The notes beneath the pieces were generated by a model that was given only the letters and a program-made list of their open reading frames with translations, was not told where the DNA came from and searched no databases. Positions 63,368 to 64,000 of a stretch of 64,000 nucleotides of DNA are shown here, one piece after another. Each line of letters begins with the position of its first letter. Position 1 is the stretch's first letter. Both the position numbers and the translations under genes were made by a program. The DNA comes from Parahoeflea halophila (lineage in GTDB: Bacteria; Pseudomonadota; Alphaproteobacteria; Rhizobiales; Rhizobiaceae): assembly GCF_900220985.1 (NCBI RefSeq), contig NZ_OCPC01000007.1:1-64000 (forward strand), read 5' to 3'.

Positions 63368-64000
63368 TTATATCTGTTTTATGACTTCGAACATGATTCC
63401 ATCGGCACGGGCCAGGTAAATCGGGGCGCGGTCGACGGCCTGTCTTGGAGAAAATGCCTTCTTCACGCTTCGGTACCGGAACGCCGACCAGGAGAAGGCA
63501 TTATGGTCGCGCCAGTCACCTGCTTTACCGTCCATCAGGGCAGCCAGGTAATGCATGCCCTCATACGTCGACTGTCCGATAGCGTTGAGTACCGGCGCCT
63601 TGTCACCGTGCAGGCCGTAATAGCTTTCCTTGAAGGCACAATTGCCGTCGGTTCCCAGCGAACCGAAATAGCTTGCCGAGGAGAAAAAACGTTTCAGATT
63701 GCGGTCTCCACAAGCAAGCAGGCCATTCTCCTCGATGCAACAGGAGAGCCGGATCATCCGCCCGTCCAGCCCTGCTGCGCCGAAGGCTCGGTTAAATGTC
63801 ACCGCGTCTTGGCCGACAAGCGAAATCAGCAGCGCCTCGGCACCCGACATCGCGATTTCCTCGACATAGTGAGACATGTTGCGCACCCCGAAAGGCAGGT
63901 AGCGTTCGTAGCACAGCCCGGCACAAAGCTCCTTTAGCTTGAACTTGGCATAGGAATGCGAGGTGTGCGGCCAGACGTAGTCATTGCCGATCAGCGCCCA
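63368..64000 (-). CDS. AmiC/FmdD-like ligand-binding protein, N-terminus outside the window
   Basis: The frame is open to the right edge, leaving about 210 C-terminal residues. The edge segment reads IGNDYVWPHTSHSYAKFKLK, a hallmark of AmiC/UrtA/FmdD-type amide-binding proteins; it is followed by ESYYGLHGDKAPVLNAIGQ and YEGMHYLAALM. It could be a second transporter SBP or a cytoplasmic AmiC-type sensor of amides; the missing N-terminus (signal peptide or none) would decide. Confidence 0.8.
   Translation of the reverse strand, partial: WALIGNDYVWPHTSHSYAKFKLKELCAGLCYERYLPFGVRNMSHYVEEIAMSGAEALLISLVGQDAVTFNRAFGAAGLDGRMIRLSCCIEENGLLACGDRNLKRFFSSASYFGSLGTDGNCAFKESYYGLHGDKAPVLNAIGQSTYEGMHYLAALMDGKAGDWRDHNAFSWSAFRYRSVKKAFSPRQAVDRAPIYLARADGIMFEVIKQI

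Overview
The window looks like the accessory or catabolic part of a high-GC alphaproteobacterial genome, most likely Hyphomicrobiales (Rhizobiales; Hoeflea/Mesorhizobium/Rhizobium-like). This rests on the gene families present (SmoEFGK/SmoS/MtlK polyol operon, fused class II aldolase/SDR, HyuAB, liv-type transporters) and on long operons with ATGA, TGATG and GTGA overlaps. The genus is inference. No rRNA, tRNA or CRISPR was recognised.

Layout. (1) 0.9-15 kb, minus strand: one apparent 13-gene operon led by a GntR/UTRA regulator with a palindrome in front of it. It holds a branched-chain-amino-acid-type ABC transporter (SBP, LivH, LivM, LivG, LivF), then LeuC-like and LeuD-like hydro-lyase subunits, an isocitrate-lyase/PEP-mutase-family lyase, HyuB, HyuA, an isochorismatase-fold amidohydrolase and a fumarate-reductase-like flavoprotein. 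The order suggests uptake and ring opening of a cyclic imide-like compound, amide hydrolysis, hydration of an (alkyl)maleate and cleavage of the resulting malate. (2) 15-17.9 kb: a LysR regulator divergent from an MhqO-type ring-cleaving dioxygenase and an MhqD-type esterase, with a perfect 11-bp inverted repeat between them. (3) 18-20.6 kb: L-idonate/gluconate genes (idnD, idnO, gluconokinase) around a decayed 2-hydroxyacid dehydrogenase gene. (4) 20.7-29.4 kb: PfkB kinase, a broken LacI repressor and the polyol operon smoEFGK-smoS-mtlK. (5) 29.5-36.1 kb: DUF4112 protein, relics of an SDR and a TRAP permease, iron alcohol dehydrogenase, SorC regulator, fused RhaD-type aldolase/dehydrogenase and an IS481-type relic. 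(6) 36.1-53.2 kb: three minus-strand operons that share an ATTTGT-N4-ACAAAT promoter element: an ABC transporter with nucleoside hydrolase; a sugar route (isomerase/epimerase, DhaL, DhaK, LacD-like aldolase, ALDH, GntR, FucI/AraA-like isomerase); and MFS, thiolase-like, DUF35 and CoA-ligase genes. (7) 53.5-64 kb: an amide/urea-type ABC operon whose LivF-type ATPase is fused to an amidase, plus an acyl-CoA synthetase, a flotillin-like protein and a partial AmiC/FmdD-like binding protein at the right edge.

Most of the window is therefore transporter-linked catabolic operons with local regulators, separated by short zones of gene decay. The strongest candidates for undescribed biology are the proposed imide-to-malate-lyase operon, the nucleoside hydrolase/isomerase/DhaKL/LacD regulon and the ABC-ATPase-amidase fusion. 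All substrates are inferred from sequence only.
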